A DNA stretch of 60,000 nt from Mesostigma viride (taxonomy: Eukaryota > Streptophyta > Mesostigmatophyceae > Mesostigmatales > Mesostigmataceae), in assembly GCA_009746045.1 (NCBI GenBank), contig RPFO01000041.1:6015323-6075322 (forward strand). Reading direction: 5' to 3'. Below, piece by piece: positions 48,502-57,700 of this stretch (positions within the stretch are counted from its first letter, which is position 1; every line of letters begins with the position of its first letter). The position numbers were made by a program, and so were the translations under genes. The notes under the pieces were generated by a model, which saw only the letters and a program-made list of their open reading frames with translations, had not been told where the DNA came from and searched no databases.

Positions 48502-49469
48502 TACAGCGCCTTCAGCGTAGTCATGTATTGCAGATCAATCCATGACTTGTACGCGTTGTAGGCCTGCGCCAGCGTGGCCAGATTGCCGGTTGTGGAGAAC
48601 TTCTCGCGCATGTCCACCCGTGGTAGGGTGGGCATCTTCGCGCCTTCCGGTATGAGGCGCACCCTTTGCGGGTACTGCACCCCATCGGCATCCTCCGGCG
48701 GTCGCTGAGCTGCGCGTCCCTGCGCCAGCGTGCTTGGTCGTGCTGCCTCCCGTACTCGGAAAGCCAGCGGCGTGGTTATGTCCTCCATGGGCGGAATGCG
48801 CCCGATTGGCACACTTGACCACCGTGCAGTCGACCCGCCGGTCAGCGCCCCTCCGCCTCGCCCAAATGGAATTGAGACCCCACCTGGCAGCATGCGTCCT
48901 GGTGCACCCCTGCGGGGGTCCATCGCGCGCGCCAGCCCTGCCCCGTTCTCCTCGTGCAATCCGTCTCGCGCTTGATCGAAAGGCAGGCGCCTGGGCGCCA
49001 GCGTATACTCGCCCCGTGGCTGACCATCCGCCTCACCAAGCAAGTCGTGCTGGGTTAGCGACCCAGCCAAAAACCCCGGTTCCATCGGAGCCCTTCCCGC
49101 CGCATTACCTGAGGTTGGCGGCTGGTCCCGCTCCCTCGGCTCCGCGGCAACACCACTTGGGCCCGGCATCGTTGCCTGCCCGTCCCATGGTGTGGACTGC
49201 AGATGACGACCCTCTACGGCCACCAATCTGTCGGTCACTTCCCGCATCTGCAGCGCCAGTTGCTGCTGCAACTGTTGCGACTGTTGCTGCATCTGCGCTT
49301 GCATCTGCGCGAACAGCGCCACCATACTCAGCGGCGCTTCTTGGTCGCGACTCTCACCCACTGCGGGAACGGCGGGAGGAATCCCGCCATTCGACCCCGG
49401 AGCGGACGTGTCGGCATCTGCTCTATTTGCATCCGCCATGGCTCGAGTCTGCGCTCGCGTCAGTGGCAT
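48501..49469 (-). CDS. E4 Gag, N-terminal part
   Basis: It starts at ATG 49469 (MPLTRAQTRAMADANRADAD), a start type common in Ty3 gag. It includes a Gln-rich helix (residues about 50-90, coiled-coil-like) and a Gly/Pro/Arg-rich region. It ends at TAA overlapping the next ATG. The final block (AYNAYKSWIDLQYM) fits the beginning of a capsid core continued by the next ORF. Confidence 0.7.
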   Translation of the reverse strand: MPLTRAQTRAMADANRADADTSAPGSNGGIPPAVPAVGESRDQEAPLSMVALFAQMQAQMQQQSQQLQQQLALQMREVTDRLVAVEGRHLQSTPWDGQATMPGPSGVAAEPRERDQPPTSGNAAGRAPMEPGFLAGSLTQHDLLGEADGQPRGEYTLAPRRLPFDQARDGLHEENGAGLARAMDPRRGAPGRMLPGGVSIPFGRGGGALTGGSTARWSSVPIGRIPPMEDITTPLAFRVREAARPSTLAQGRAAQRPPEDADGVQYPQRVRLIPEGAKMPTLPRVDMREKFSTTGNLATLAQAYNAYKSWIDLQYMTTLKAL

Positions 49470-49496
49470 GCACCAGCTGACCGATGGGCAAAACAA

Positions 49497-50116
49497 GAAC
49501 CAACAAGCCTAGGTTAGCCTGCCAGAAAAAGACAAGAGCCAGCAAATTCTGGCTAGTTCTATTTTCTTAAAATCTGTCTCAAGACACTTCCTTTACACAC
49601 TGTCAGCCAGGCCGTTCCCTGTACTGCTGATGGTTGATAAACACTAAAGCCAACGTCTTGGCTTCGAACAGAAGGAAGCAGACTACCGGGTAGTCTCTTC
49701 GAGTAAAGAAAGGAGGGCTCTCAGCCGAGGACAAGGAACTGTCCCTCGTGCCTGATAACCACCTTATTGCCTCCCCTGCTATAGAATAATGCTTTCAAAA
49801 CACATACTTTGCACAGTCTGATGATGAAGCCGCACATGCGGAGTTTATTGAGAAAGTTTATACAATTACAACACGTTGATAGTCTCAATATCGATGCACT
49901 CCATGCTCACGAGCCCGCAGTTAGGCAGCGCTCCATGACATGCTACCGGCCTTGCTCCCAAGGAAAGGGAGAAACACGAAGGCCACTAACGAGAGACTCG
50001 AAGAGACTACACGCTGCGCGAGAGTCCTCTTCGACTATGAACCAAACCATTCGTCATGCCACACGCATGACACACGCCACACTTGTCAGTCCAGCCAGGA
50101 ATGCCAAAACTATCTT
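49497..50116 (-). other. E4 leader
   Basis: 620 bases between repeat B2 and gag. I see no gene and no TGGTATC-type primer site next to B2, unlike E1-E3. The minus strand after B2 reads AAGATAGTTTTGGCATTCC. Confidence 0.55.
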
Positions 50117-50841
50117 GCTGCCTGAACCATGCGAATAGAAACCGCATTCCAGTTGCCGTCCTGGCTTTCTACCACACATGCCAACAAAAGCAGGAAGGCA
50201 TCCCGACAAATCTAAATTGCTACCCTGTTGCCGATCTCATCTCCTAGAGGCTCCGGCATTTCTGTCCCTGGGAATGTCCGACATTGAGTCACGTCCAGCA
50301 AGGTCGAAGCATAATATCCTTCAGACAATCTGCACGCTCACACCTTGCGTGTGAGTGGCCCAGCAAACATTGCGTCTAATCGTTCCTTTCTAGAAGAAAT
50401 CCCTTTTTAGGGCTGCCAGCGATTTCGCATTCATTCCAGCGATCTGGCTCCGCACCGCAAATTGTCCTTTTCCATTTTCTGTCCAGTCCTCATAACGTTG
50501 ACCCGCTATTCTACACCACAAAGACACCTGGCCTGTCAATAGCCTCGGCGCTGTTGAAGTCCAGCAGTCCAGCTTCAGCTCCAGCTGTCCACTAACACGC
50601 GTATGATCCTCTCGACGCTGCACACTTGTGCTGCCGTCCGCTCAAGTCAGTGCTGCGCGCCCAGCTGTGCCTGGCCCGGCGCGCGTGCACGTACACTTTC
50701 GTCCGCTCTTATGCTGCAAGTGCTAGTGTCCCCCCCCGGTCACTAGCCTTTGTCGAAAATGCGTAGAAGACAAATTCCTTGCGCACGTCACCGGTCTTGT
50801 GCATAGTGGGCGCCCGGATGACATAGCGCGCGTCCGTGACA
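50117..50841 (-). repeat. E4 repeat B, outer copy (B2)
   Basis: 725 bp, identical to 35348-36071 apart from one extra C. It begins the element on the minus strand (TGTCACGG) and is not followed by repeat A. Confidence 0.9.
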
Positions 50842-50931
50842 GGCGTATTTAGAGCCTTCCATCACACTTGGCAACATACCCGCCAGACCCGATACATGTC
50901 CCATCATGGGCGCCACCTGCGCCGTAGCCAT
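50842..50931 (-). pseudogene. Viral gene X, 5' part
   Basis: First 30 codons from ATG at 50931 (MATAQVAPMMGHVSGLAGML). E4 inserted after them with GGCG duplication. The remainder is at 34672-35199. Confidence 0.65.
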
Positions 50932-51061
50932 TCTCCACGGATCGTTGGTCGTGTTAGCGTGAAATTGGTTGAAAACACCTAGAATTCTCCGACACTTGGC
51001 ATTTCTTTATCGTGGAAAAATTTATTGCCGGCTTAGCCATGTGACTAGCAAGCAAGCCGTT

Positions 51062-51631
51062 TCAAAGGAGAGTTGACGCCCCCCACAAGTATTGCCCCCC
51101 TTTCTGCAGACCGCTCGTGACCCCGCCCACAAGTCCTCTTACACTCGGCTTCTTCATCCAATCAAACCACCCCGTCTTGCCACTCGGACCCGCGTATCCG
51201 CCTATATCGTTCGACTCGTACGTCAGTCCCATGTTCGTGTCGGGGTGGATGACGCCGTTCACGAAATCCTGGAACGAGTACCGTTTCGGGATCAACACGA
51301 AGCTACCGGGCGCCAAACCCAACGGCGAGATGTGCGGGTTCGAGATAATGAGCTCGTCGGGAAGCACGCCATACTGTTCCGCGATGGACTTCCACGTTTC
51401 CCCCTCCGCGACCACGTGTCCGCTCTTTTCGCCGTACACCCCTTTGCTCGGACTCGCGTACGTAGGCACGATATTCTGTTCGAAGGCCTTCTGAATGATG
51501 GCGTCCGGGTTGTTTTCTGCCGTCATCGGGGCGCTCTTCGTAAGCGTCGTGTCCGGCAGCAATCGGATGAGTCGCTCCACCAGTTCTGGCGGTATCGCTA
51601 TGAGATTCCCTCCCGGGCCCATGGGTGCCAT
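51062..51631 (-). CDS. Viral LysM-domain protein
   Basis: 189 residues. Residues about 74-118 form a LysM module (HVVAEGETWKSIAEQYGVL, ELIISNPHISP, GSFVLIPKR). LysM binds N-acetylglucosamine polymers such as peptidoglycan or chitin. The rest is hydrophobic and Gly-rich at the C-terminus (VRGLVGGVTSGLQKGGQYLW), which may embed in a membrane or particle. No signal peptide is visible. In a virion it could aid attachment to a polysaccharide wall. The start has AT-rich sequence upstream. Confidence 0.8.
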   Translation of the reverse strand: MAPMGPGGNLIAIPPELVERLIRLLPDTTLTKSAPMTAENNPDAIIQKAFEQNIVPTYASPSKGVYGEKSGHVVAEGETWKSIAEQYGVLPDELIISNPHISPLGLAPGSFVLIPKRYSFQDFVNGVIHPDTNMGLTYESNDIGGYAGPSGKTGWFDWMKKPSVRGLVGGVTSGLQKGGQYLWGASTLL

Positions 51632-51675
51632 AGACGTCTCCAGTTTCGAGTTATACTATGACGAGAGACATAATT

Positions 51676-51975
51676 TTATTCCTCCTCGCTGACTTTGATC
51701 GACAGCCGCATCCGCTTGCCGGAATCGAGAGACACGTATTGCGTCATCTTCTGCACCTTCTTCCGCCGCTCCTTGACGGGAGATTCGCACCGTTCCACAA
51801 CGACTGGCGCAGGTCGCACGAGCGCACGAGGACTGACGTCATCTTCCGTATCCGTTTCCTCGGAGGGCTTCTCGAAGATCAGATCCCCGTGCCGGTTCAT
51901 GGATACGGACCAGCCTTTGTTGACGCCGCACAGCACGATGTCGGAGATGTCGTCACTGTCGAGCGAAATGGACAT
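51676..51975 (-). CDS. Small viral protein, unknown
   Basis: 99 residues, acidic N-terminal half (SLDSDDISD, EETDTEDDV) and basic C-terminal half (KERRKKVQK). No known domain. It lies 44 bases downstream of the LysM gene start, on the same strand. Confidence 0.5.
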   Translation of the reverse strand: MSISLDSDDISDIVLCGVNKGWSVSMNRHGDLIFEKPSEETDTEDDVSPRALVRPAPVVVERCESPVKERRKKVQKMTQYVSLDSGKRMRLSIKVSEEE

Positions 51976-52059
51976 TGGTCCGAACTTGCGTAATGTTTCG
52001 TCCGTTAAAAAAAACGCGTTTCTGGACGAACATAAACTTTACTACATGTATACCGCGGA

Positions 52060-52317
52060 ATGAGTTCGACGGTGTTGAAGTCCAAAGTGGTGGACGCTAA
52101 CGTCGTCCACGTGCAAAAGTTTATCCGGTTCGAATCTTCTGGAGACACTCTGAGCCGTATCAATCCTCTGGACATCGGCACGCACAGGATTTACTCGACG
52201 ACGTACGATGGGCAACGTGTCATTTTCTTCCTGGAGCGCGGCGGACCGAACCCTATAATATCGGACTCCGATCCCACGTTCGTCGGATACACCTACCTCG
52301 GCTGCATGTCCGCGTAA
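52060..52317 (+). CDS. Small viral protein, unknown
   Basis: 85 residues, beta-rich by appearance, no known motif. It starts 84 bases from the divergent gene at 51975 and is followed by PCNA after 51 bases on the same strand. Confidence 0.5.
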   Translation: MSSTVLKSKVVDANVVHVQKFIRFESSGDTLSRINPLDIGTHRIYSTTYDGQRVIFFLERGGPNPIISDSDPTFVGYTYLGCMSA

Positions 52318-52368
52318 CTTCGTTCGTTCTTATCGGCGGAATTCATTTCAGCGCGCGTTTCAGCGGCC

Positions 52369-53173
52369 ATGGAGTTCCGAACCGTGCAAGGATCGTCTGT
52401 CAAGATGCTCGTGGAGGTCCTAAAAGAGCTCACGAACGACGTGAACGTGTTTTTCGACAAAACCGGAGTTCGCATCGTGTCCTTCGACCTTTCTCATGTG
52501 GCGCTTTTCCACGCTTTTATGGAGGCCGAGAAGATCGAGGAATACCGCTGCAACAAGCAGTACACGGTCGGGATCAGCCTGGTCAACTTCTTCAAACTCA
52601 TCAAGAACGTGTGTGAACGACGAGTTGGAGCTGAGGTTGAAGGAAGAGAACCTCGACGTCATGGAGATCACGATCCTAAACCGGGCCAAGAACACGAGGT
52701 GGTTCTACGAGATGAAACTGATGGACATCGACGACGATCTCATCGAGATCCCGGAGAAAGACTATATGACCTGCATCACGATGGTCAGCTCCGAATTCCA
52801 GAAGATCTGCCGCGACCTTTCCATCATATCCGACAAAGTGAGACTGCAGTGTCGAGGCGGCGAAATCACGCTCAGCTGCACGGGGGATATAGGCAACTGC
52901 CAGCTGGATATCGGGAAGGAACACCCCGAAGTGACGGTGAACATCGCGGGGGACAAGGAGATCGACGAGTGTTTCTCAGTCCGATACATGTGCACATTCT
53001 CAAAGGCGTCGGGACTTTGCAACAGTGTAGATATCTTTATTATGCCAGAATATCCGATGATCGTAAAGTACAAGATAGGAGACCTCGGAACGCTCATGTT
53101 CGCCCTGGCACCCCAGGTGGGCGAAGGCGCCGACGATGAGAACGCCCCTATGGATGAGAGTTCGGGGGAATGA
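52369..53173 (+). pseudogene. Viral PCNA sliding clamp (one frameshift)
   Basis: About 267 codons, the usual PCNA length. The first 84 codons (MEFRTVQGSSVKMLVEVLKE, FDLSHVALFHAFM) are in one frame. From about 52615 the homologous sequence (NDELELRLKEE, FQKICRDLSIISDKV, GDIGNCQ) continues in the next frame to TGA at 53173. One base too many within GTGTGTG near 52610 explains it. The clamp tethers DNA polymerase and is common in giant viruses. Loss here would be inactivating if real. It overlaps the 3' end of the convergent VLTF3 gene by 26 bases. Confidence 0.85.
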
Positions 53174-54263
53174 ACGTCGAAGGGATGAACTGCCAGTTCA
53201 GTTTGGCGCAGATCCCCTTCCACATCATGTCCTGACCCCACAACTTCTCGCGGCTCTTCAACAGAGGGAAATGCTCAATGAACTCGTCATACCCTAGAAG
53301 CTGACACATCTTGTGGATGGTATATGAATAATTCAAAAAGTTGCGCCTGTTCTTCGGACACACGTCCTCAAACGGCTTTTGTATCATGCGGAACATGTTT
53401 CTCAGCCTCTCCTCCTGATCCATGGTCATGGTCGGAGGCGGAGATCCTTGCAAAATGTGCGTGATCTGCACAGAGTGTTCGAAGTACTTGGATAGCCTCA
53501 GTTTTCTCAGCACTTTGCGCACTTTTTTCGCGGTAATGTCCGACTTCACGACCCTCGCCTTCTTAAAGTCCTGACTCACGGCCTCGATCACCTCCTCGGG
53601 GATCGTGGACTTCTCTCGCGCGTGGAATTGAGCGATGCACTCGTTAAAGTGGTTGATCCGCTTGTAGCAGTAGTCCGCGTTGTCCACTGGCGTGCCGTAG
53701 GGGCACGCGTCGATGCCGTCGTTGTGGGCGGGCTTCGCCTCGCCGCACTTGCTGCAAATCATGTCTCCGTGCGACTGGTCTTCGACCATGTTCACGTTGC
53801 ACTTGGAGCAAAAGCCGTACGCCACGGTCTCTGCGTGCAGAGGCCTGCGGATCTCGACGATCTTTGCCGGAAGGTAACGAAAACGGCTGATGAGTAGCAT
53901 AAACTCGTCGTAGAGCTGCCCCCTGGAAACCGCCTCTCCGGTATCGAGTTTCTCGTGCTTCACCTTCCGCTCGGACAGGAACCCCCGTTTCTGCGCCTCC
54001 TCGACCGTGACGGTGGACTCTTTCCCCGGTTCCGTGATCGTCACCCACCCGTCGGACACGAACTTCACCTTGCCCTTCCCCGTCGACTGGAGTGACGTGG
54101 TCGGACGTCTCGCCTCTCGTTTTCCGACCGCCGCCAGGTAGCGAGAGTACAGAGGAAGCACTTCGAGCATAAACTCCATCCTCTCCGTCTCCCTCTCCCC
54201 GTTCTGGGCGTCGAACCAATCCATGCACTCCTTCAGTTTGGCCTCGACGGTGGTCTTGTCCAT
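53148..54263 (-). CDS. VLTF3-like viral late transcription factor
   Basis: 371 residues from ATG at 54263. An upstream TTG in the same frame would add 31 residues, less likely. The hallmark is a zinc ribbon CSKCNVNM to CSKCGE at about 170-200, then the conserved VLTF3 C-terminal domain: HFNECIAQFHAREKSTIPE, RLSKYFEHSVQITHIL, CPKNRRNFLNYSYTIHKM and LLGYDEFIEHFPLLK. It is a core gene of Nucleocytoviricota and drives late gene expression. It is intact and is the best marker that the block is viral. Confidence 0.92.
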   Translation of the reverse strand: MDKTTVEAKLKECMDWFDAQNGERETERMEFMLEVLPLYSRYLAAVGKREARRPTTSLQSTGKGKVKFVSDGWVTITEPGKESTVTVEEAQKRGFLSERKVKHEKLDTGEAVSRGQLYDEFMLLISRFRYLPAKIVEIRRPLHAETVAYGFCSKCNVNMVEDQSHGDMICSKCGEAKPAHNDGIDACPYGTPVDNADYCYKRINHFNECIAQFHAREKSTIPEEVIEAVSQDFKKARVVKSDITAKKVRKVLRKLRLSKYFEHSVQITHILQGSPPPTMTMDQEERLRNMFRMIQKPFEDVCPKNRRNFLNYSYTIHKMCQLLGYDEFIEHFPLLKSREKLWGQDMMWKGICAKLNWQFIPSTFIPPNSHP

Positions 54264-54355
54264 GACGACAAATAGCTCAGAAAACTTTCGAGGCTCGAGC
54301 GCGTTCAACGGGGGAATAAATTTGTGGCCGCTGTAGATGTACTCGATCCTCCCCA

Positions 54356-54751
54356 ATGGCCTCCACGACCGATATGACTACCGCCCCCGTTCCCGAGACG
54401 GCCGTCGCCGAACCCAAGGCGGTCGAACAAAAGCGCAAACGGGTCAAGCGAGAGCCTAAGGCCGAGCCACCCCCCTCCGCAGTAGAGGCTCCTTCTTCTG
54501 AATCGGGATCCGAAGAGTCTGACGGAAAAAAGACCAAGAAGGCCCCTTACATGAGCACTTCCATCCCAAACCTGTCTGTCGGCGACGTGCGAAAGTGTCT
54601 CAACGAGATGAGGCGTGTGGGGTCAAAGATCGAGGCGAGTTACAAACTCGCGAACGGGTGGACGGCGGGAGATTTCGCCGTGAAGTACCTCATCGGCAGC
54701 TACACACCTTCGTCCAAGGAAAAGACGCCCGTCGACGATGCCGTCGCCTAA
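54356..54751 (+). CDS. Viral protein with basic N-terminus, unknown
   Basis: 131 residues. Residues 20-65 are Lys/Arg/Pro/Glu-rich (KRKRVKREPK is a possible nuclear localisation signal). The C-terminal 60 residues look folded (VGDVRKCLNEMRRVGSKIE, GWTAGDFAVKYLIGSY). Divergent from VLTF3 with a 92-bp gap. Function not recognised. Confidence 0.6.
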   Translation: MASTTDMTTAPVPETAVAEPKAVEQKRKRVKREPKAEPPPSAVEAPSSESGSEESDGKKTKKAPYMSTSIPNLSVGDVRKCLNEMRRVGSKIEASYKLANGWTAGDFAVKYLIGSYTPSSKEKTPVDDAVA

Positions 54752-54762
54752 AATTGTGAAGA

Positions 54763-54768
54763 CACTAT
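54763..54768 (+). promoter_or_regulatory. Putative viral promoter motif
   Basis: ACTATA five bases before the ATG at 54774; compare 33480-33485 and 33543-33549. Confidence 0.35.
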
Positions 54769-54773
54769 AATAA

Positions 54774-55289
54774 ATGGACTTCGAACGCGAAATCGCCGGG
54801 GACCGCGGGACGATTCAAAACTTCGACATCGGGAAGACGATAAAAATCCAACCACCGGGTTGGAAACAGAAGCTTTTTATGAGCCAGCGATACACGGAGC
54901 CTCCCCTTGGTTTCACCGGGGATTTCGACCGCTACCCGTGGCATTTTAGCCTTTCTAAGATCACAAACTACGGGTTCTTTTTGGCGATATCGGCCGCGTG
55001 TCTCATCGGACACGGCGTCGTGTTCTCGAATCATCACAAGACCTGGCAGGGTGTCCAGGGATTGATTGGCGTGGCGTTCATGGCATGGACGTGGAAATAC
55101 TACAGGGTGTACGCGCACGACATGTGGGGGTCAATCAAGCCCCACGGGACATTGACGGGCGTCGTCGCGTACGGAGCGATGACTATCGCCTTTATAACCC
55201 TGCACTATTACTGGTATTCTAGAAAGAAGAGCCAGAAAGCGGTCCTAGGCGCCAGAGAACCCGTTGAGAGGGTTATCAACCATGAATAA
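54774..55289 (+). CDS. Viral multi-pass membrane protein, unknown
   Basis: 171 residues. Hydrophobic segments at about 65-83 (YGFFLAISAACLIGHGVVF), 93-104 (LIGVAFMAWTW) and 128-147 (VVAYGAMTIAFITLHYYWY). The N-terminal 60 residues are soluble, and the tail is basic. Possibly an inner-membrane virion protein; that is inference. Confidence 0.6.
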   Translation: MDFEREIAGDRGTIQNFDIGKTIKIQPPGWKQKLFMSQRYTEPPLGFTGDFDRYPWHFSLSKITNYGFFLAISAACLIGHGVVFSNHHKTWQGVQGLIGVAFMAWTWKYYRVYAHDMWGSIKPHGTLTGVVAYGAMTIAFITLHYYWYSRKKSQKAVLGAREPVERVINHE

Positions 55290-55301
55290 AATAAGTCCGA
55301 T

Positions 55302-55865
55302 TCACTTCAGACACACGTTCAAGTATGGAATAAACACCTTTTCATCCTCGGAAGGGTAGTGTGTCGTGATCACGACCTTGTCGTCGACGAGGTCGACCAT
55401 CCTCAAAACCAAGCCCGCGAGGGCCGACCATTGAATCAATTTTCGGAACTTGAGACTTTTGACGCTTATATCGCAAGGAAGAGAATCCGACTCGTAGCTA
55501 CTGTAGCCAATTTCCTCGATGCGCTCGACAATGAACTTGTCAACGGAGTCGTCGTCCAAACACCACTTGTTATCCTCCCCCATGGCGTGGTCGCGGATAG
55601 CCAACTTCTCCATGGAAGAGGCGAGGCGCTCGTCATTAAAGCCCAGGATGTGGGTCATGGGTCGCACGACATGCGTTTTTCTGTCCTTTTCCATGTCACA
55701 TATGCCCAGGACGGACTGATGAGGGCGCTGGCGGCCCACGATGTAGACGTCCCTGTCCCAGGGGCTTTTACTAGGAGAGAGAGAGGCGGCGATGGGTGCT
55801 TTTTTGTCCGTGGCAACTACCGGAGCTGTCGTCGGAAACAACACGCGGCGGAATATCGAGACCAT
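55302..55865 (-). CDS. Viral hypothetical protein
   Basis: 187 residues, convergent with the membrane-protein gene (12-bp gap). Residues about 60-115 contain CDMEKDRKTHVVRPMTHILG and a Cys-containing helix. No family recognised. AT-rich TATATTT directly precedes the start. Confidence 0.5.
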   Translation of the reverse strand: MVSIFRRVLFPTTAPVVATDKKAPIAASLSPSKSPWDRDVYIVGRQRPHQSVLGICDMEKDRKTHVVRPMTHILGFNDERLASSMEKLAIRDHAMGEDNKWCLDDDSVDKFIVERIEEIGYSSYESDSLPCDISVKSLKFRKLIQWSALAGLVLRMVDLVDDKVVITTHYPSEDEKVFIPYLNVCLK

Positions 55866-55937
55866 AAATATACCCTACAGTCCACAAAAAAGTTGTGCTC
55901 GTTTAATCCGGCGCTCGAATCACGCATCAGAATACAA

Positions 55938-56951
55938 ATGATACGCTCGACACGACTTTTATGCACGCCGCGAGCGTTTCGGGATCGCATGGTACGGACA
56001 CGGCTTCGATGCGTATGTCAGACTCCCACGCCCTCCGTAAAAACCGTTATGTGCGACAAGTGGATCTGCGTAGGCGCTCCTATGCCGACACGGGGTACGA
56101 AGCTGCGAATCGTGAAGATATACGGCGACGACTACGTTGTATACCGCTCTTCCTCCTGCGAGCTGCTCGTGTGCCGCGACGTTTGCCCCCATCGAGGGGC
56201 AAAACTTTCGCGCGGACACGCGGAGTCGGGAAACGCGATCCGATGCGCCTATCACGGCCTCTCGTGGGGGCCTAATAATAACCGCGAAAGTTACGTCACG
56301 ACGCTCGTAGCGGATGACCTGTTGTGGGCGAACTTCGGAGAAGGGTATCAATTTCGAACCTCGCCGTATACGCCCGCGAATATAGGGCGGTATGCGGATA
56401 CGGTCGAATGGACCATGAGCGGCCACCCGCAGGTGATCATCGAAAACATCATCGACACAGCGAGGGTCACGCCGCGAGAGTCCAGGCTACTTTTCCGCGA
56501 CGATTGGTTCAAGTGTGCTTCCGTGTATGATTTCGAGATAAACAATGCATGGATTTCGTTATTATGTTATTGGATAACTGGATTGCGCGGCGTGTCACAG
56601 CTTACAATCCAACACGAATTCGTAATCCCTTATACCGCCTCTATGACGATCTTCGCCTGTTCTACCCAGAGCTGTTCCATCATTCCCGTGGCGTCCCTTT
56701 TCTTTAGCGTCCTCCCCTTGGAGATGACGAAATCGAGGGTGATTGTACGGGCCGCTAGCCGGTCCCATATCACGCGGCCGTTGTCCCTCTTGCTCGCCAT
56801 GTGGTACCTTTTGAGAGACGCGGGACTGGTCGAGACGATTGACACGGACTCGTTCCGCTGCAACCGTTTGCTTCGAGCAGACAACCTTGTAGCGCGATAC
56901 AGGGAGAAGATGAAACGAGCGTACAATTTTGACGACCTTGAGCGTTATTGA
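55938..56951 (+). CDS. Rieske [2Fe-2S] protein, probable oxygenase relative
   Basis: 337 codons from ATG at 55938; ATG at 56049 would give 300. The Rieske cluster motif is canonical: CPHRG then CAYHGLSW (C46, H48, C66, H69 counted from the second ATG; C-x-H-x17-C-x2-H). Rieske oxygenases then carry a mononuclear iron site near N-x2-D-x2-H-x4-H. Here the matching block is ENIIDTARVTPRES, where Asp is kept but both His are Arg and Glu. Oxygenase activity is therefore doubtful. The first 37 codons are Arg/Ser/Thr-rich without acidic residues until the end, like an organelle transit peptide. Flanked by viral genes and without introns. Confidence 0.75.
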   Translation: MIRSTRLLCTPRAFRDRMVRTRLRCVCQTPTPSVKTVMCDKWICVGAPMPTRGTKLRIVKIYGDDYVVYRSSSCELLVCRDVCPHRGAKLSRGHAESGNAIRCAYHGLSWGPNNNRESYVTTLVADDLLWANFGEGYQFRTSPYTPANIGRYADTVEWTMSGHPQVIIENIIDTARVTPRESRLLFRDDWFKCASVYDFEINNAWISLLCYWITGLRGVSQLTIQHEFVIPYTASMTIFACSTQSCSIIPVASLFFSVLPLEMTKSRVIVRAASRSHITRPLSLLLAMWYLLRDAGLVETIDTDSFRCNRLLRADNLVARYREKMKRAYNFDDLERY

Positions 56952-56978
56952 CATCTCATGTCATTATACGAGAGAATT

Positions 56979-57700
56979 CTACGACACGCCCATTCCGATT
57001 CCGCTGGTCTCCATGTCCGTGTCCGTCTCCTCGTCGCTCTCCATGTCCGCGCACATGCGACCACGGTTGAAGAGACGCGTCGCCCGGAGGGCCTGCTCCA
57101 AACGCCGCACGCTTTCGATTTCTCTCCTGAATCTCGGTCGGTTGCACAGTTGGCGGTATCCGAACGTGATGGCGAACGCGCTCCATCTCTCCTCGACGTT
57201 GTCCAGAATCGAGTCCAAATCTTTGGCCCCGAACGAGTGGTCGTTCGCAGCTCGAAACACCTTACAGACATACGCATGCAAGTCGGCGACGCTGGTTGTG
57301 TACGCGTACCGAACGGGATCTTCCGGGAGCAGGTTCGTTTGCGAGGCTCGAAACTTTTCCTTTGTCTTGCCAGACACCACGAAATGGGCGCGGTCGTCGA
57401 CGGTTTGGGCCCAGTCGAGGTCGAAAATCCGAGTTTCAGGAACGCGATGGACAGGGTCTTGCACCGTTCTGAAAGCGCCGAGGATCCACGAAAAGATTTG
57501 TTCCGTCGGGTACTTCGCGGAGTGCATGCGGAAGAAATTCCCAGCGGCCTCGTAACACACTTGCACGAACTCCCAACCGGGGCTGCACGTGCCCAGGATG
57601 TTCCCTTTTCGTCGATCCGCGCTAACCGCTTCACATCACGCGCGAAGTTCTTGACGTCCTCGTCCTTCACGCCATACTTTTTCATCGTCCTTTTCATCAT
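56979..57700 (-). pseudogene. Viral hypothetical protein (one frameshift)
   Basis: About 240 codons from ATG at 57700 (MMKRTMKKYGVKDEDVKNFA). The frame breaks near 57603 in AAAAGGGAAC, and a good protein-like frame continues (FVQVCYEAAGNFFRMHSAKY, RIFDLDWAQTVDDRAHFVV) to 56979, ending in an acidic tail. One lost G would explain it. No known domain. Confidence 0.5.

Larger units (their letters stand above)
35204..50841 (-). mobile_element. E4: Ty3-like element with DNA methyltransferase, PHD finger and split direct repeats
   Basis: Inserted in viral gene X; GGCG is duplicated at 35200-35203 and 50842-50845, and the gene X frame is continuous across the insertion. Minus-strand order: repeat B2, leader, gag, [TIR DNA transposon], end of gag, protease-methyltransferase, RT-RNase H-integrase-PHD, purine tract, A2, GC, B1, GAGC or complement, A1. 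The outer ends are TGTCACGG at 50841 and GCGACA at 35204, a TG...CA pair. The repeat pairs are identical apart from one base in a C-run, so the insertion is young. Without the DNA transposon it is about 10.3 kb. Confidence 0.9.

Noticed and set aside
51092-51661. 189-codon ORF opposite the LysM gene
   Set aside because: Shadow of the LysM frame; Arg/His-rich, no known motif.
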